Notes: generated from the sequence alone by a model not told the origin. Positions 26,032 to 35,921 are shown, counted from the first letter of the stretch. The stretch: DNA of 64,000 nucleotides from an uncultured delta proteobacterium (GCA_903901335.1 CAIUQR010000136.1:1-64000), one strand, 5' to 3'. Numbers and translations: made by a program.

Positions 26032-29000
26032 ATGAAGATCCTGCAGATCCGTTTCCAGAACCTGAACTCGCTGGCCGGGGAATGGGCCATTGATTTTACC
26101 CACCCGGACTACGCCGCAAACGGCATCTTTGCAATCACCGGGCCTACCGGCTCCGGCAAAACCACCCTGCTCGACGCGATCTGTCTTGCCCTCTATGGCC
26201 GGACGCCACGCCTTGACCGGATTACAGAGACGGCCAACGAGATCATGAGTCGTCATACCGGCTTCTGTTTTTCCGAGGCCGTCTTTGAGACAAAAATCGG
26301 CCGTTTCCGTTGCCATTGGAGTCAACGCCGGGCAAGACAGCAACCCAATGGTAAGCTGCAGGCACCACGGCATGAGATCGTCGATGACCGGACGGACCAG
26401 GTTCTCGAAAGCAAGCTCAAGGAAGTGGCCAGGATGGTTGCAGAGGCCACAGGGATGGACTTCAACCAGTTCACCCGTTCGGTTCTGCTGGCTCAGGGTG
26501 GTTTTACGGCCTTTCTCCAGGCATCCTCTGACGAAAGGGCGCCCATTCTGGAGCAGATCACCGGCACCGAGATCTACAGCCGCCTCTCTCAGAAGGTACA
26601 CCAGCGCAAGGCTGAAGAGCAGCACAAGCTCGCCCTGCTGGAAGCTGAAACCAGCGCCGTCACCCTGCTGACCGCAGAAGAGGAGGAGACGATCAAAACG
26701 GATCTTTCGGGAGGAAAAAAAAGCAGCGAAGAGATCCTGGAGCACCTGCGCGCTGGCCAGATATCACTGAGCTGGCTTGCGAACCTGCAGAACCTCAAAA
26801 GCGATATTGCAGCCCTTGAGAGAGAGACCGAAAATATCGCCCAGGAATTGCGCCAGGCAGAGCCCGAGAGGCTACGTCTGGAACGGGCGCAAAAGGTTCA
26901 GGCCCTGGATGGAAATTACAGACAGCTCTGCCGGCAGCGGATCCTGCAGGAAAAGGAGAGCGCCGAAATGGAAAAGTCCCGGCTGGAACAGGCCGCAGTC
27001 GGCCTGCAGCAGAAAGAAATGCTGATCAAACGCGAAGGAGCGAAGACCCTCTTCCTTTCGGCAGATACCGACTATCAGCAGGAATTGACACTGTGCAAAG
27101 AGGTCCGGGAGTTGGATATCAAATTGAGGGAGGCCGGGACTCAGGCGAAAACCGTCCTGCGCGAACAAAAAGCTGCCGAAAAGGAACTCCATACCCATGC
27201 CAGACGCCAACAGCAGCTGCAGACATTGATTGCCAAAAAAAACACGGAGCTGGAGAAAACAAGGGAATACCTGCTGCTGCATGTTAAGGACGCAGGCCTT
27301 ACGGAGGATCTCGCCGGCTTGCAGGAGCTTGTCAAGACAGTGACAGGTCAGGCCGAAAAAACGAAGGACCTGGGAAAAGAGATGGACCAGGCGCAGGAAG
27401 CCGTCCGGAAGGCTGCAGATCTTGCCCTGCAGGCAACGGAAATCCATAAGAAAAACTGCCAGGCCCAGGCGAATGCGGACAGCAGATACACGATGCAGCA
27501 ACAGGAGGTGACCGGCCTGCTGGCCGGCCGTGATCCGGCTCATCTCCGGGAGGATCTGGAAAAAATGACAGAGCGTAGGCATGCGCTCGAGAAGATCGAT
27601 CAGCTGACGCGGCAGCTCACGGGACTTGAGGCCGAGCTTGAAGCGAACACCAGACACCAACGGGAGACGGCAGTTCGCCTGGAGGAACGCAACCTTCTGA
27701 GGCAGTCCCTGACGGAAAAAATAGCCCTGCAGAAACAGATGGTCGAAAAACAGGAGCAGATCGTCCTGCTGGCCAACCGGATCCGCAGCTATGATGAAGA
27801 ACGGGCGCACCTGGCCAACGGCAGCCCCTGCCCTCTCTGCGGAGCCACCATACATCCCTTTGTCACTACCTCCCTTGTCCGGCCCTACGAGGCGGAACCG
27901 GTGCTGCATCGCGAGCGTGAAGTCCTCCTTCAGCTGCAGATCAGGGATGCTGATCTGCTGGCAGATATTGCCACAGCTGATGAGAAGCTGAAACAGGCAA
28001 AAATCACGCAGGAAAAAGGACAATCACTACTGAAACATGCGAAAGAAGAATATGTAAACTTGACGAGCGTCTTGTCTTTCCTGCCCGGGGACATCGAGAC
28101 GGAACTGGGCCGGATCGATATCCAACGGCAGCAGTGTAAAAATTTTCTGCGGGATATCGACCGAAGAATCCAACTGATGGATGCCGCCCGAAATGAGGCG
28201 CAACAGGCAAAGGATCTCAGCACCCACAGCCTGCAGGAGGCGCAGAAGGCAATTCATGCCGAGGCTTTTGGCGCCGAACACTGCAAACGGCTAAAGGAAA
28301 AGGCCAGGGCGGATGCCGAAGAGCTGCAGATGACCATAGATCACACAGTTGCGCGCATGGCCCCCTACAGTATCAACGACCTGACCGTAGATTCCTGCAG
28401 CCGAATTATCTCCGGCCTTATCGACCGGCAGCAAAAGTGGCGTCTGCAAAAGGAACAGGATCAGCACATCCTGGCCGATCTCCAGACCCTGCAGATCGAT
28501 CTGGAACGAGAGACGGCCCTCGTCCAGAAACAGACAACCGAGATCGGCAGGATCGGTGTGCTGATCGGAATCGGACAGGATCAATTCTCCGCCCTGCAGA
28601 AAAGCCGCAGCGAACGCTATGGGGACAAGGACCCTGACAGGCAGGAAAAAAGAGCCACCGACAGACGAACCGAGGCCGAGAAAAACCTGGCCAAGGCGAC
28701 TCAGGATCTTCATCTGTTGGAAAACAACCAGGCAGTTCTTGACGAACGGATAAGCACCCTTGCCTTGTCGCTTGCGGGGAGGGCCGAAGAGCTTAGCCGG
28801 GAAGAACGGGATTTTCTCCTGTCCATATCCGGCAATGGTTTTACAGGCGAGTCCGATTTCAATGCCGCCCGGTTGACTGACGAGCATATCATAGAAACAG
28901 GTGCCGTCCTTGAAAAACTCACCAGGAAAGAGACCGAGATTAAAACCCTGCTGCAGAGCAGACAGGAGACACAGCGACAGGAGACCCAAAAACAACTGAC

Positions 29001-29685
29001 GGATCTGTCTGTGACCGACCTGACCCGGCAGATCGAGGAGAAGACGGAAGCATTGCAGGCCCTGCAGCAGCAGATCGGTATGCTTCAGGGCCGATTGCGA
29101 GATAATGACGAACAACGGAACAAGCAACACAGCCGTCAGGAGGGCTTGGAAAAACAGCGCCGGGAATGTCGACGCTGGCAGAGGCTCCATGAGCTTATCG
29201 GCTCAAGCGACGGCAAGAAATTCCGCAATTTCGCCCAGGGGGTAACCTTTGAGATGATGGTCAATCACGCCAACCGCAGCCTGCGAAAAATGACTGACCG
29301 CTATATCCTGATCCGCGACGTGACGCAGCCCCTGGAATTGAATGTGATCGACAACTACCAGGCCGGAGAAATCCGCTCGACCAAAAACCTCTCCGGCGGC
29401 GAAAGCTTTATCGTCAGCCTGGCGCTCGCCCTTGGCCTGGCCGGAATGGCCAGTAAAAATGTTCAGGTGGACTCACTCTTCCTGGACGAAGGTTTCGGCA
29501 CATTGGACGAGGATGCCCTGGAGACCGCCCTCGAAACCCTTGCCGGCCTGCAGCAGGATGGCAAGATCATCGGCATCATCTCGCATGTCCCGGCCATGCA
29601 GGAACGGATCGCCACCCGGATCCTGGTCACTCCCGGCCCCGCAGGCCGGAGCAGGCTCCAGGGACCGGGGATAGTAAAAAGCTAA
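26032..29685 (+). CDS. sbcC: Exonuclease SbcC (Rad50-like ATPase)
   Basis: A 1217-residue SMC-like ATPase. The Walker A is 'ITGPTGSGKTTLLDAICLALY' (residues ~33-52), a long coiled coil of Glu, Lys and Gln follows, and the zinc hook 'GSPCPLCGATIHPF' near residue 600 joins two SbcC molecules. The coil returns and ends in 'NLSGGESFIVSLALALGLAG' (signature) and 'SLFLDEGFGTLDEDALE' (Walker B and D loop). It uses ATP to load SbcD on DNA ends. The size fits the family. It is the last gene of the sbcDC operon and converges on trpS. Confidence 0.95.
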   Translation: MKILQIRFQNLNSLAGEWAIDFTHPDYAANGIFAITGPTGSGKTTLLDAICLALYGRTPRLDRITETANEIMSRHTGFCFSEAVFETKIGRFRCHWSQRRARQQPNGKLQAPRHEIVDDRTDQVLESKLKEVARMVAEATGMDFNQFTRSVLLAQGGFTAFLQASSDERAPILEQITGTEIYSRLSQKVHQRKAEEQHKLALLEAETSAVTLLTAEEEETIKTDLSGGKKSSEEILEHLRAGQISLSWLANLQNLKSDIAALERETENIAQELRQAEPERLRLERAQKVQALDGNYRQLCRQRILQEKESAEMEKSRLEQAAVGLQQKEMLIKREGAKTLFLSADTDYQQELTLCKEVRELDIKLREAGTQAKTVLREQKAAEKELHTHARRQQQLQTLIAKKNTELEKTREYLLLHVKDAGLTEDLAGLQELVKTVTGQAEKTKDLGKEMDQAQEAVRKAADLALQATEIHKKNCQAQANADSRYTMQQQEVTGLLAGRDPAHLREDLEKMTERRHALEKIDQLTRQLTGLEAELEANTRHQRETAVRLEERNLLRQSLTEKIALQKQMVEKQEQIVLLANRIRSYDEERAHLANGSPCPLCGATIHPFVTTSLVRPYEAEPVLHREREVLLQLQIRDADLLADIATADEKLKQAKITQEKGQSLLKHAKEEYVNLTSVLSFLPGDIETELGRIDIQRQQCKNFLRDIDRRIQLMDAARNEAQQAKDLSTHSLQEAQKAIHAEAFGAEHCKRLKEKARADAEELQMTIDHTVARMAPYSINDLTVDSCSRIISGLIDRQQKWRLQKEQDQHILADLQTLQIDLERETALVQKQTTEIGRIGVLIGIGQDQFSALQKSRSERYGDKDPDRQEKRATDRRTEAEKNLAKATQDLHLLENNQAVLDERISTLALSLAGRAEELSREERDFLLSISGNGFTGESDFNAARLTDEHIIETGAVLEKLTRKETEIKTLLQSRQETQRQETQKQLTDLSVTDLTRQIEEKTEALQALQQQIGMLQGRLRDNDEQRNKQHSRQEGLEKQRRECRRWQRLHELIGSSDGKKFRNFAQGVTFEMMVNHANRSLRKMTDRYILIRDVTQPLELNVIDNYQAGEIRSTKNLSGGESFIVSLALALGLAGMASKNVQVDSLFLDEGFGTLDEDALETALETLAGLQQDGKIIGIISHVPAMQERIATRILVTPGPAGRSRLQGPGIVKS

Positions 29686-29745
29686 ATCCTTATCGGATAG
29701 ATAAAGAAAATTGTTCAAACAACCTGAGCCAGCTCTACCCCCAGA

Positions 29746-30711
29746 TCAATACTTCAGTCCAACCCGGTCACGGACAAGATCAAGGGTAACCACGGCCTTT
29801 TCCCTTGCCTTCACCGCACCCTTCTTGAGGATTTCTCTGACCATACCGGGGTCGGCCAGAAACTCTGCCTTTTTCCTGCGAGCATCGGCGAATTGAGTAC
29901 TGATCAGGTCGAGCAGTTCCAGTTTGATATAGCCATAGGCAGCCCCACCGTTCAGATAGAGATCCCGGATTTCCTGTAGCCGCACAGGCGTCGCAAAGAG
30001 TTTGAAAATATTATACAGATTGCAGGTTTCCGGATTCTTCGGTGCCTCTACAGGAGTGGCGTCGGTCTCGATGGCCATGACCCGTTTCTTCAGCGGCTTA
30101 CCTTCGAGAAATATCGGGATCGTGTTTCCGTACGACTTGGACATCTTCTGACCGTCGAGACCGGGGACCACGGCCATCTCCTGACTGATGGCAGGTTCCG
30201 GCACGACAAAGGTCTCACCGAATTCGGCGTTGAATTTCTGGGCCAGATCGCGGGCGACCTCAAGGTGCTGCTTCTGATCCTTACCGACCGGAACCTGGTC
30301 GGCCTGGTAGAGGAGGATGTCGGCGGCCATCAGGACCGGATAGGAGAAGAGGCCATGGCTGGCGGCTATTCCTTTGGCGACCTTATCCTTATACGAATGG
30401 CAGCGTTCAATCAGCCCCATCGGTGCAATCGTCGACAGGATCCAGGTCAGCTCGCAGACCTCGGGTACATCCGACTGGACCCAGAAGGTACACTTGTCCG
30501 GATCAAGCCCCAGAGCCAGAAAATCTGCCGCCGCCTCAAGGGTACCATTCGAGAGTCTTTCCCGGTCGTGGACTGAGGTCAGAGCATGAAGATCAACTAT
30601 AAAAACAAAAAGCTCGGAGTTCTCCATATGGCTGATCATCGTCTTCATCATGCCGAAATAGTTGCCGATATGGAGCTGGCCTGAGGGTTGGATTCCGGAT
30701 AAGATTTTCAT
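29746..30711 (-). CDS. trpS: Tryptophan-tRNA ligase
   Basis: A 321-residue class Ic aminoacyl-tRNA synthetase. The HIGH motif appears as 'SGQLHIGNYFG' (~10-20), and KMSKS as 'LDGQKMSKSYGNTIPIF' (~190). The dimer-type insert 'YPVLMAADILLYQADQVPVG' is also visible. It charges tRNA-Trp. The ATG lies in a region without a clear ribosome site, and no trp leader was recognised. It follows the dnaK terminator in the same direction, so it should have its own promoter in 30712-30785. Confidence 0.95.
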   Translation of the reverse strand: MKILSGIQPSGQLHIGNYFGMMKTMISHMENSELFVFIVDLHALTSVHDRERLSNGTLEAAADFLALGLDPDKCTFWVQSDVPEVCELTWILSTIAPMGLIERCHSYKDKVAKGIAASHGLFSYPVLMAADILLYQADQVPVGKDQKQHLEVARDLAQKFNAEFGETFVVPEPAISQEMAVVPGLDGQKMSKSYGNTIPIFLEGKPLKKRVMAIETDATPVEAPKNPETCNLYNIFKLFATPVRLQEIRDLYLNGGAAYGYIKLELLDLISTQFADARRKKAEFLADPGMVREILKKGAVKAREKAVVTLDLVRDRVGLKY

Positions 30712-30785
30712 TGTGATAAGTGTAATTGGAGTTAGAGGTTAAATGCTGCGATTTTAATTTTTCCCGGAGCACCATACCGCAAAAC

Positions 30786-30828
30786 AAAAAAAAAGGGGAG
30801 TGCGGAAAACACATTTTCCACACTCCCC
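30786..30828 (-). terminator. Strong intrinsic terminator of dnaK
   Basis: On the minus strand GGGGAGTG-x-GGAAAA pairs with TTTTCC-x-CACTCCCC (stem 30795-30828) around a four-base loop, and is followed by nine T residues (30786-30794). It ends the grpE-dnaK transcript before trpS. Confidence 0.9.
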
Positions 30829-30871
30829 TGCAGGTTGTAATCAGAAATTACGGTAAGTTGCCGGACGGCCG

Positions 30872-32800
30872 TTACTTCACTTCCTCAAAATCGGCATCCA
30901 CGACATCATCATCGTCCTTTTTTCCTGCCTTTCCGGCGCCTGCGCCACCTCCGGCTGCGCCCGAGCCTCCCGAACCGCCGCCTGGAGTCTCCTTGGCAGC
31001 CTGGGCATACATCAACTCTGCCAGTTTATGGGAGGCCGCCGTCAATGACTCGACCGCCGTCTTGATTGCATCGATATCATCCCCTTTGACAGCCTCTTTC
31101 ACCTTCGCAATCTCTTTCTCGACATTACCCCTGGTCTCGGCATCAACCTTGTCCTTCAGGTCCTTCAAACTCTTCTCCGAGGCATGGACAAGGGCATCTG
31201 CCTGATTCCGGGTCTCAACCAGTTCTCTGCGTTTTTTATCCTCTTCGGCATGCATCTCGGCATCCCTGGTCATACGCTCGATCTCAGCGTCGGTCAGGCC
31301 GGAAGAGGCGGTGATCTTGATAGACTGCTCCTTGCCGGTCCCGAGATCTTTGGCGGAGACATGCAGGATACCATTGGCGTCGAGATCGAAGGCAACCTCG
31401 ATCTGCGGCACACCACGGGGCGCAGGAGGGATAGATGACAGTTCGAACCGGCCGATGGTCTTATTATCTGCGGCCATCTCACGCTCTCCCTGCAGAACAT
31501 GGATCGAAACCGCCGGCTGATTATCGGCAGCTGTTGAGAAGATCTGGCTCTTTTTGGTTGGAACGGTTGTATTTTTTTCGATCAGCTTGGTCGTGACGCC
31601 GCCAAGGGTCTCGATACCAAGAGACAAGGGGGTAACATCCAGCAGCAGAACGTCTTTGACATCACCCTGCAGGACACCGCCCTGGATCGCGGCACCGATG
31701 GCAACAACCTCGTCCGGATTGACACCTTTATGGGGTTCTTTGCCGAAAATGGCCCGGACTTTCTCCTGAACCTTCGGCATCCTGGTCATACCGCCGACGA
31801 GAATAACCTCGTCGATCTCGGAGGGCTTCAGACCTGCATCTTTCAGGGCAGTCTGGCAGGGCCCGACGGTACGTTCAATCAGGTCATCCACCAGGCTCTC
31901 GAGTTTCGCCCGGCTCAATTTTATATTCAGATGTTTCGGGCCGGAGGCATCGGCGGTGATGAAGGGCAGATTGATGTCCGTCTCCATCGTTGTCGACAGC
32001 TCCATTTTGGCCTTTTCGGCCTCTTCCTTCAGGCGTTGCAGCGCCATTTTGTCCCGGCGCAGATCGATGCCCTGCGAGCGGTTGAACTCATCGGCAAGCC
32101 AGTTGACAATACGCATATCGAAATCTTCGCCACCCAGGAAAGTATCACCATTGGTGGATTTTACCTCGAAAACACCGTCACCGATTTCCAGGATTGAGAC
32201 ATCGAAGGTCCCGCCGCCAAGATCATAAACGGCAATCTTTTCTTCGCCTTTTTTATCGAGGCCATAGGCAAGAGATGCGGCTGTCGGCTCGTTAATTATT
32301 CTGAGAACGTTCAGACCCGCGATCTTGCCGGCATCCTTGGTCGCCTGGCGCTGGGCATCATTGAAATAGGCCGGTACCGTGACAACGGCATCGGTGACCT
32401 CTTCGCCGAGATACTCCTCCGCCGTCTGTTTCATCTTGCCGAGGATCATGGCTGAGATCTCAGCCGGTGTGTACATCTTCCCGGAAACCTCGACGGACAC
32501 GCTGCCGCCTGTACCTTCAACGATCTTAAACGGACTGACCTTGATAGACTTCTTCACCTCGGCATCGCTGAACTTCCGGCCGATCAGGCGTTTGATTGCA
32601 TACAGCGTACGTTCGGGATTAGTGACCCCCTGACGCTTCGCAACCTGGCCAACCAGCCTTTCATTACTGTCGGTAAAGGCGACAACCGAAGGAGTCGTCC
32701 TGTTCCCTTCAATATTGGCGATTACCTTCGGATCGCCACCCTCCATGATCGCCACGCATGAATTAGTGGTACCAAGATCTATTCCAATAATTTTGCCCAT
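30872..32800 (-). CDS. dnaK: Chaperone DnaK (Hsp70)
   Basis: A 642-residue Hsp70. The ATPase domain starts with '[17 protein letters not shown]' and holds '[15 protein letters not shown]' and '[14 protein letters not shown]'. The substrate domain follows, with '[17 protein letters not shown]', and the lid ends in a Gly- and Ala-rich tail before the conserved acidic end '[14 protein letters not shown]'. It folds proteins with DnaJ and GrpE. It lies 161 bases after grpE; dnaJ is not adjacent. Confidence 0.98.
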   Translation of the reverse strand: MGKIIGIDLGTTNSCVAIMEGGDPKVIANIEGNRTTPSVVAFTDSNERLVGQVAKRQGVTNPERTLYAIKRLIGRKFSDAEVKKSIKVSPFKIVEGTGGSVSVEVSGKMYTPAEISAMILGKMKQTAEEYLGEEVTDAVVTVPAYFNDAQRQATKDAGKIAGLNVLRIINEPTAASLAYGLDKKGEEKIAVYDLGGGTFDVSILEIGDGVFEVKSTNGDTFLGGEDFDMRIVNWLADEFNRSQGIDLRRDKMALQRLKEEAEKAKMELSTTMETDINLPFITADASGPKHLNIKLSRAKLESLVDDLIERTVGPCQTALKDAGLKPSEIDEVILVGGMTRMPKVQEKVRAIFGKEPHKGVNPDEVVAIGAAIQGGVLQGDVKDVLLLDVTPLSLGIETLGGVTTKLIEKNTTVPTKKSQIFSTAADNQPAVSIHVLQGEREMAADNKTIGRFELSSIPPAPRGVPQIEVAFDLDANGILHVSAKDLGTGKEQSIKITASSGLTDAEIERMTRDAEMHAEEDKKRRELVETRNQADALVHASEKSLKDLKDKVDAETRGNVEKEIAKVKEAVKGDDIDAIKTAVESLTAASHKLAELMYAQAAKETPGGGSGGSGAAGGGAGAGKAGKKDDDDVVDADFEEVK

Positions 32801-32961
32801 ATCCCTGCTCTCCTTATATCAATTAATCGGCTGGTTATCCTTTCCGAATCCATGTCATTTTCAATTGTAACGTACCCTTGGCCGGACAACTCATTTTACA
32901 GTTGTCATCTTCCCCGATTTGTCAAGAGTTCTCCTGGCCATTTTTTCGGCTATTTGCAACA

Positions 32962-33579
32962 TTAAGATTCTGCTTTTCCGGAAGAAACTATCACCTTCGC
33001 CGCCCGAAGCAGACGATCTTTATAGAAATACCCTTTTTCAAACTCAGAGATGACATGACTGGCAGGGACAGTATCGCTGGCCTCCATGGTCATAGCCTCC
33101 TGCCGGTTTGGATCGAAAGGCTGACCCGTGCTTTCAATGGGTTTGACCTCAAACTTATCCAGACTGTTCTGCAGGCTCTTCAGGGTCAGTTCCACACCCT
33201 CGAAAAGGGACGCCAGATTCTTTTCTGCGTCCGCCATTTCACCCTTCCCGTGTCCGAGGGCACGCTCAAGATTATCAACAACGGGAAGCATTTCTCGTAA
33301 TATATGTTCGCCTGCGTATTTCATGATCAGGGTACGCTCACGTTCCATGCGTTTTTTGAAGTTCTCAAAATCCGCGGCAATCCGTAACAGCTTATCCTGA
33401 TTGTCCGCAGCCGCCTGTAAAGCCTCGGCAAGCTCTTTTTCCAGATCCCGCGGTGCCTCCTCCTGTGATTCGCCCTGAGCCTCTTTTTCCTTCACCTCTT
33501 CGGCCTTTACAGAAGCAACGACCTCCTCCACTTTGGCTGTATCCGCCTTGATCTGTTCTGTTTTTCTTTCTTTGCTCAC
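32962..33579 (-). CDS. grpE: Nucleotide exchange factor GrpE
   Basis: About 205 residues. GrpE accelerates ADP release from DnaK. A charged N-terminal coiled region (~1-60) leads to the family core 'DKLLRIAADFENFKKRMERER', 'REMLPVVDNLERALGHG' and the C-terminal beta domain 'PNRQEAMTMEASDTVPASHVISEFEKGYFYKDRLLRAAKVIVS'. The start is the GTG at 33577-33579, which has a strong GGAGG ribosome site; the upstream ATG at 33631-33633 gives an unlikely N-terminus. No hrcA gene precedes it, which is unusual for the hrcA-grpE-dnaK order. Confidence 0.93.
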   Translation of the reverse strand: MSKERKTEQIKADTAKVEEVVASVKAEEVKEKEAQGESQEEAPRDLEKELAEALQAAADNQDKLLRIAADFENFKKRMERERTLIMKYAGEHILREMLPVVDNLERALGHGKGEMADAEKNLASLFEGVELTLKSLQNSLDKFEVKPIESTGQPFDPNRQEAMTMEASDTVPASHVISEFEKGYFYKDRLLRAAKVIVSSGKAES

Positions 33580-33674
33580 TTTTCCTCCACACACAACACG
33601 GTTGTCAATCATTGTCCGCTGTCGGGCCAACACCTTATGAATGCATCATTTTTTATTATTCAAAACTTGTGCCA

Positions 33675-33703
33675 ACAATAAGGAGGCATTTTTTTCTTGT
33701 CAA
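33675..33703 (-). promoter_or_regulatory. Promoter of grpE-dnaK
   Basis: On the minus strand: TTGACA (33698-33703), 17-base spacer, TATTGT (33675-33680). The same stretch also reads CTTGACA ... CCTCCTTAT, close to a sigma-32 heat-shock promoter. No CIRCE inverted repeat is seen, so HrcA control is unlikely. Confidence 0.6.
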
Positions 33704-33776
33704 GATAGAACCATAAAAAATCAGATCAGGATCAGCCGACTGATTTCGACAGAAGGCAAATCTCCTGTTTTTCTCG

Positions 33777-33805
33777 TTGACTCTAACTTTTAGTTTTGCT
33801 AATCT
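33777..33805 (+). promoter_or_regulatory. Sigma-70 promoter of the fluoride-riboswitch operon
   Basis: TTGACT (33777-33782), exactly 17 bases, TAATCT (33800-33805). Transcription would start near 33812, about 12 bases before the aptamer. Confidence 0.65.
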
Positions 33806-33823
33806 TTTAAAAACAACTTGATA

Positions 33824-33872
33824 GGCGATGGAGTTCGCCATTAACCGTCCCACAAAGACTGATGACTCCTAC
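33824..33872 (+). ncRNA. Fluoride riboswitch (crcB motif) aptamer
   Basis: The conserved core of the crcB RNA is present: GGCGATGGAGTTCGCC, then ATTAACCGTC, a short loop, and GACTGATGACTCCTAC. P1 is GGCGA (33824-33828) with TCGCC (33835-33839); its loop GGAGT (33830-33834) pairs with ACTCC (33865-33869) in the pseudoknot; the second stem is GTC/GAC. These are the invariant parts of the fluoride-binding aptamer. Fluoride binding should stabilise the pseudoknot and free downstream genes from termination. A sigma-70 promoter lies just upstream and an intrinsic terminator shares the pseudoknot strand. The first clear gene downstream is an MFS transporter rather than crcB or a CLC-F channel. Confidence 0.9.
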
Positions 33873-33901
33873 TCTCACACTACGAGGGCAGGAGTTTTTT
33901 T
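33865..33901 (+). terminator. Terminator (expression platform) of the fluoride riboswitch
   Basis: ACTCCT-A-CTCTC (33865-33876) pairs with GAGGG-C-AGGAGT (33884-33895) around a 7-base loop, then a run of seven T (33895-33901). The 5' arm contains the aptamer's pseudoknot strand, so ligand-bound aptamer and terminator are mutually exclusive: fluoride turns the operon on. Confidence 0.88.
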
Positions 33902-34209
33902 CTGCCCGGAAGGGAGACAGTGCTGTCGGCATATAGTCTCGGGAAGGTGTTGGCGGGTACCGTCCGGCTGCGCACCCCCTTTTATTTCATCAGGACAGGC
34001 TCCTATTTCTTTACTGTAGGCCTGCAGCTGTACCCGTTGTGCATCGATGATGATAACAAAGACGGTATGTATGCGACACTTCTGATGCCTACCCGGCTTA
34101 ACTTTGGTTTCATCTCAGCGCTCTTCGGTCTTTCCCGCAGCTGCATCTATCAAGAGCGGTTCTCCCTGCTGATTGTTGTGGAATCATCGAGCGAACCAGA
34201 TTATCCGGT
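33902..34209. other. Leader between riboswitch terminator and MFS gene
   Basis: About 308 bases. A 108-residue open frame (33920-34246) exists but has no ribosome site, low protein character and no family resemblance, so it is not called. No trace of CrcB motifs is seen. The stretch may be the remains of a lost first gene of the operon. Confidence 0.35.
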
Positions 34210-35409
34210 ATGCGGCGGACAAAGGCAGCTTTTAAAAGAGCAATGAAACTCCTTGGATTAAACAGAAATGTGGTCGTGGCCGGCCTGGTCAGTTTTTTGA
34301 TGGATGTCAGTTCCGAAATGATCTATCCGCTGGTCCCCCTGTTTCTCGCCAACGTCCTCGGTGTCAATAAATCCGTCATCGGACTGATAGAGGGCATTGC
34401 CGAATCTACTGCGAGTCTGCTCAAGGTCTTCTCCGGCTGGTATTCCGACCATACCAGCGGCCGCAAGTGGCTGATGGTCGCCGGATACGGCATTTCCGCG
34501 CTCAGCAGGCCCTTTGTGGCATTGGCTACGGCCTGGCCCCACGTCTTCGCCTTCCGGTTTGTTGATCGCCTCGGCAAAGGCATTCGAACCGCACCGCGCG
34601 ATGCCCTTATAGATGAGTCCACCGACCGCAGTTCTCTGGGCGGAGCCTTCGGTTTTCACCGTTCTATGGATACATTCGGTGCAGTCGTTGGTCCATCGCT
34701 TGCAATTCTGCTCCTGAGTCTTTTTGCCAACAACTATCGCCTTGTCTTCTGGCTCTCGATTATCCCGGCCGCGATGGCCGTAGTCTTTATCGTTTTCTTC
34801 ATTACGGAAACCGCAAAGCGCACTCCCGCCGATTCACCGAAACCGAAACTTTCTCTCAGCCATTTTGACTGGCGGTTCAAGTTATTTATGGGCATCGCCA
34901 CACTCTTTGCAATCGGCAATTCAAGTGATGTCTTTCTGATCCTCAGGGCCGAGCAGATCGGCGTACCTTCCGTTATGATACCGGCGGTCTACCTCGTTTT
35001 CAATCTTGTCTATTCGCTTTCGGCCCTACCGGCCGGTATGGCAGCCGATCGATTCGGCAAGAAACGGCTTATTCTTCTGAGTTTTGTTTTTTTCGCCATT
35101 GTCTATTTTGGTTTTGCGGCAGCGGCAACCACATTGCAGGTCTGGGTGCTGTTCGGCTTCTATGGACTGTTTATGGGCATTACCGAGGGGGTGCAGAAGG
35201 CGTATCTGGCAACCATAATCCCTGAGACATTCAAGGCCACTGCGTTCGGCATCTACAATATGTTCATCGGCCTTGCCCTCTTGCCTGCGAGTATTGTCGC
35301 CGGTCTGCTCTGGGATAACGTTGGTCCCACAGCGCCATTTTACTTCGGGGGAATTATGGCCTTGCTCTCGGCATCCCTTTTTCTTGTGTATACCGGGAAA
35401 TTCAAATGA
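34210..35409 (+). CDS. Major facilitator superfamily transporter
   Basis: A 399-residue protein with about twelve transmembrane helices. 'VVVAGLVSFLMDVSSEMIYPLVPLFL' opens helix 1. The loop between helices 2 and 3 is 'GWYSDHTSGRKW', the MFS signature, and 'RFVDRLGKGIRTAPRDALI' marks a subgroup of uncharacterised bacterial MFS proteins. 'GMAADRFGKKRLILL' in the second half repeats the signature. ATG 34243 is a second possible start and equally lacks a clear ribosome site. It is the first gene after the fluoride riboswitch, so a role in fluoride or related anion stress is inferred from position only. A CBS-domain gene and a HAD phosphatase follow in the same direction. Confidence 0.88.
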   Translation: MRRTKAAFKRAMKLLGLNRNVVVAGLVSFLMDVSSEMIYPLVPLFLANVLGVNKSVIGLIEGIAESTASLLKVFSGWYSDHTSGRKWLMVAGYGISALSRPFVALATAWPHVFAFRFVDRLGKGIRTAPRDALIDESTDRSSLGGAFGFHRSMDTFGAVVGPSLAILLLSLFANNYRLVFWLSIIPAAMAVVFIVFFITETAKRTPADSPKPKLSLSHFDWRFKLFMGIATLFAIGNSSDVFLILRAEQIGVPSVMIPAVYLVFNLVYSLSALPAGMAADRFGKKRLILLSFVFFAIVYFGFAAAATTLQVWVLFGFYGLFMGITEGVQKAYLATIIPETFKATAFGIYNMFIGLALLPASIVAGLLWDNVGPTAPFYFGGIMALLSASLFLVYTGKFK

Positions 35410-35488
35410 GCGCATCCCTGCCGATTCCGCTATTACGGCGGCCGATTTTCGTAATGAGAGGTCATCTCATCAAAGAGGAGAATGAACG

Positions 35489-35904
35489 ATGTTGAAGTAT
35501 AAAGTTATCGACCGCAATGATATCGAGCGCGTCTGCGTAGTGGATAAGGATGGATTTTTCCGGGGAATGATCTCGGATTGCGACCTGCTCATCGCTTTTG
35601 TGGATCGTCATCCCGGGATCTGGGATTATTTAACGAGTAAGATTCCTTTCACGGAAAAGGGGCATCGCTGGAACTCAAAGAGCACCTTCAGACAAAGACG
35701 GCAGCAGAGGTGATGAAAACCCAGGTTGCGACGATTCGGGAAGATGCCCCGTTGGAAGAGGCCATTCGGCTCATGCTTGAACGGGTTATCAAGAGATTGC
35801 CGGTGGTCGACGGAGACGGCCGGTTCAAAGGCATTGTCAGCCGCGATTCACTTTTGCGCGCCGGCTTTGCCTCATTGCAAAACAATAAAACCACACAGCC
35901 TTAG
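35489..35904 (+). pseudogene. CBS-domain protein with a -1 frameshift
   Basis: Two overlapping frames together give one CBS-pair protein of about 138 residues. The first part reads 'RVCVVDKDGFFRGMISDCDLL' then GIWDYLTSKIPFTEKG. The frame then breaks in the run GAAAAGGGG (35654-35662), and the second part continues from GCA at 35662 as 'ASLELKEHLQTKTAAEVMKTQ', then REDAPLEEAIRLML and 'IKRLPVVDGDGRFKGIVSRD'. The join is exact if ribosomes slip back one base at A-AAG-GGG, or if one base is missing. The first CBS motif also lacks its N-terminal half, so decay is likely. The start at 35489 has AGAGGAG. CBS pairs bind adenosyl nucleotides and gate transporters. It lies between the MFS and HAD genes of the riboswitch operon. 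Confidence 0.75.
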
Positions 35905-35921
35905 GTATCAGGAGGTCTTTT

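Noticed and set aside
32881..32930. A TTGACA box upstream of dnaK as a second promoter
   Set aside because: The nearest -10-like TAAAAT is about 21 bases away, too far for sigma-70.
33920..34246. 108-codon frame between the fluoride riboswitch and the MFS gene
   Set aside because: No ribosome site, no membrane or enzyme pattern, and no resemblance to CrcB; left as a leader.
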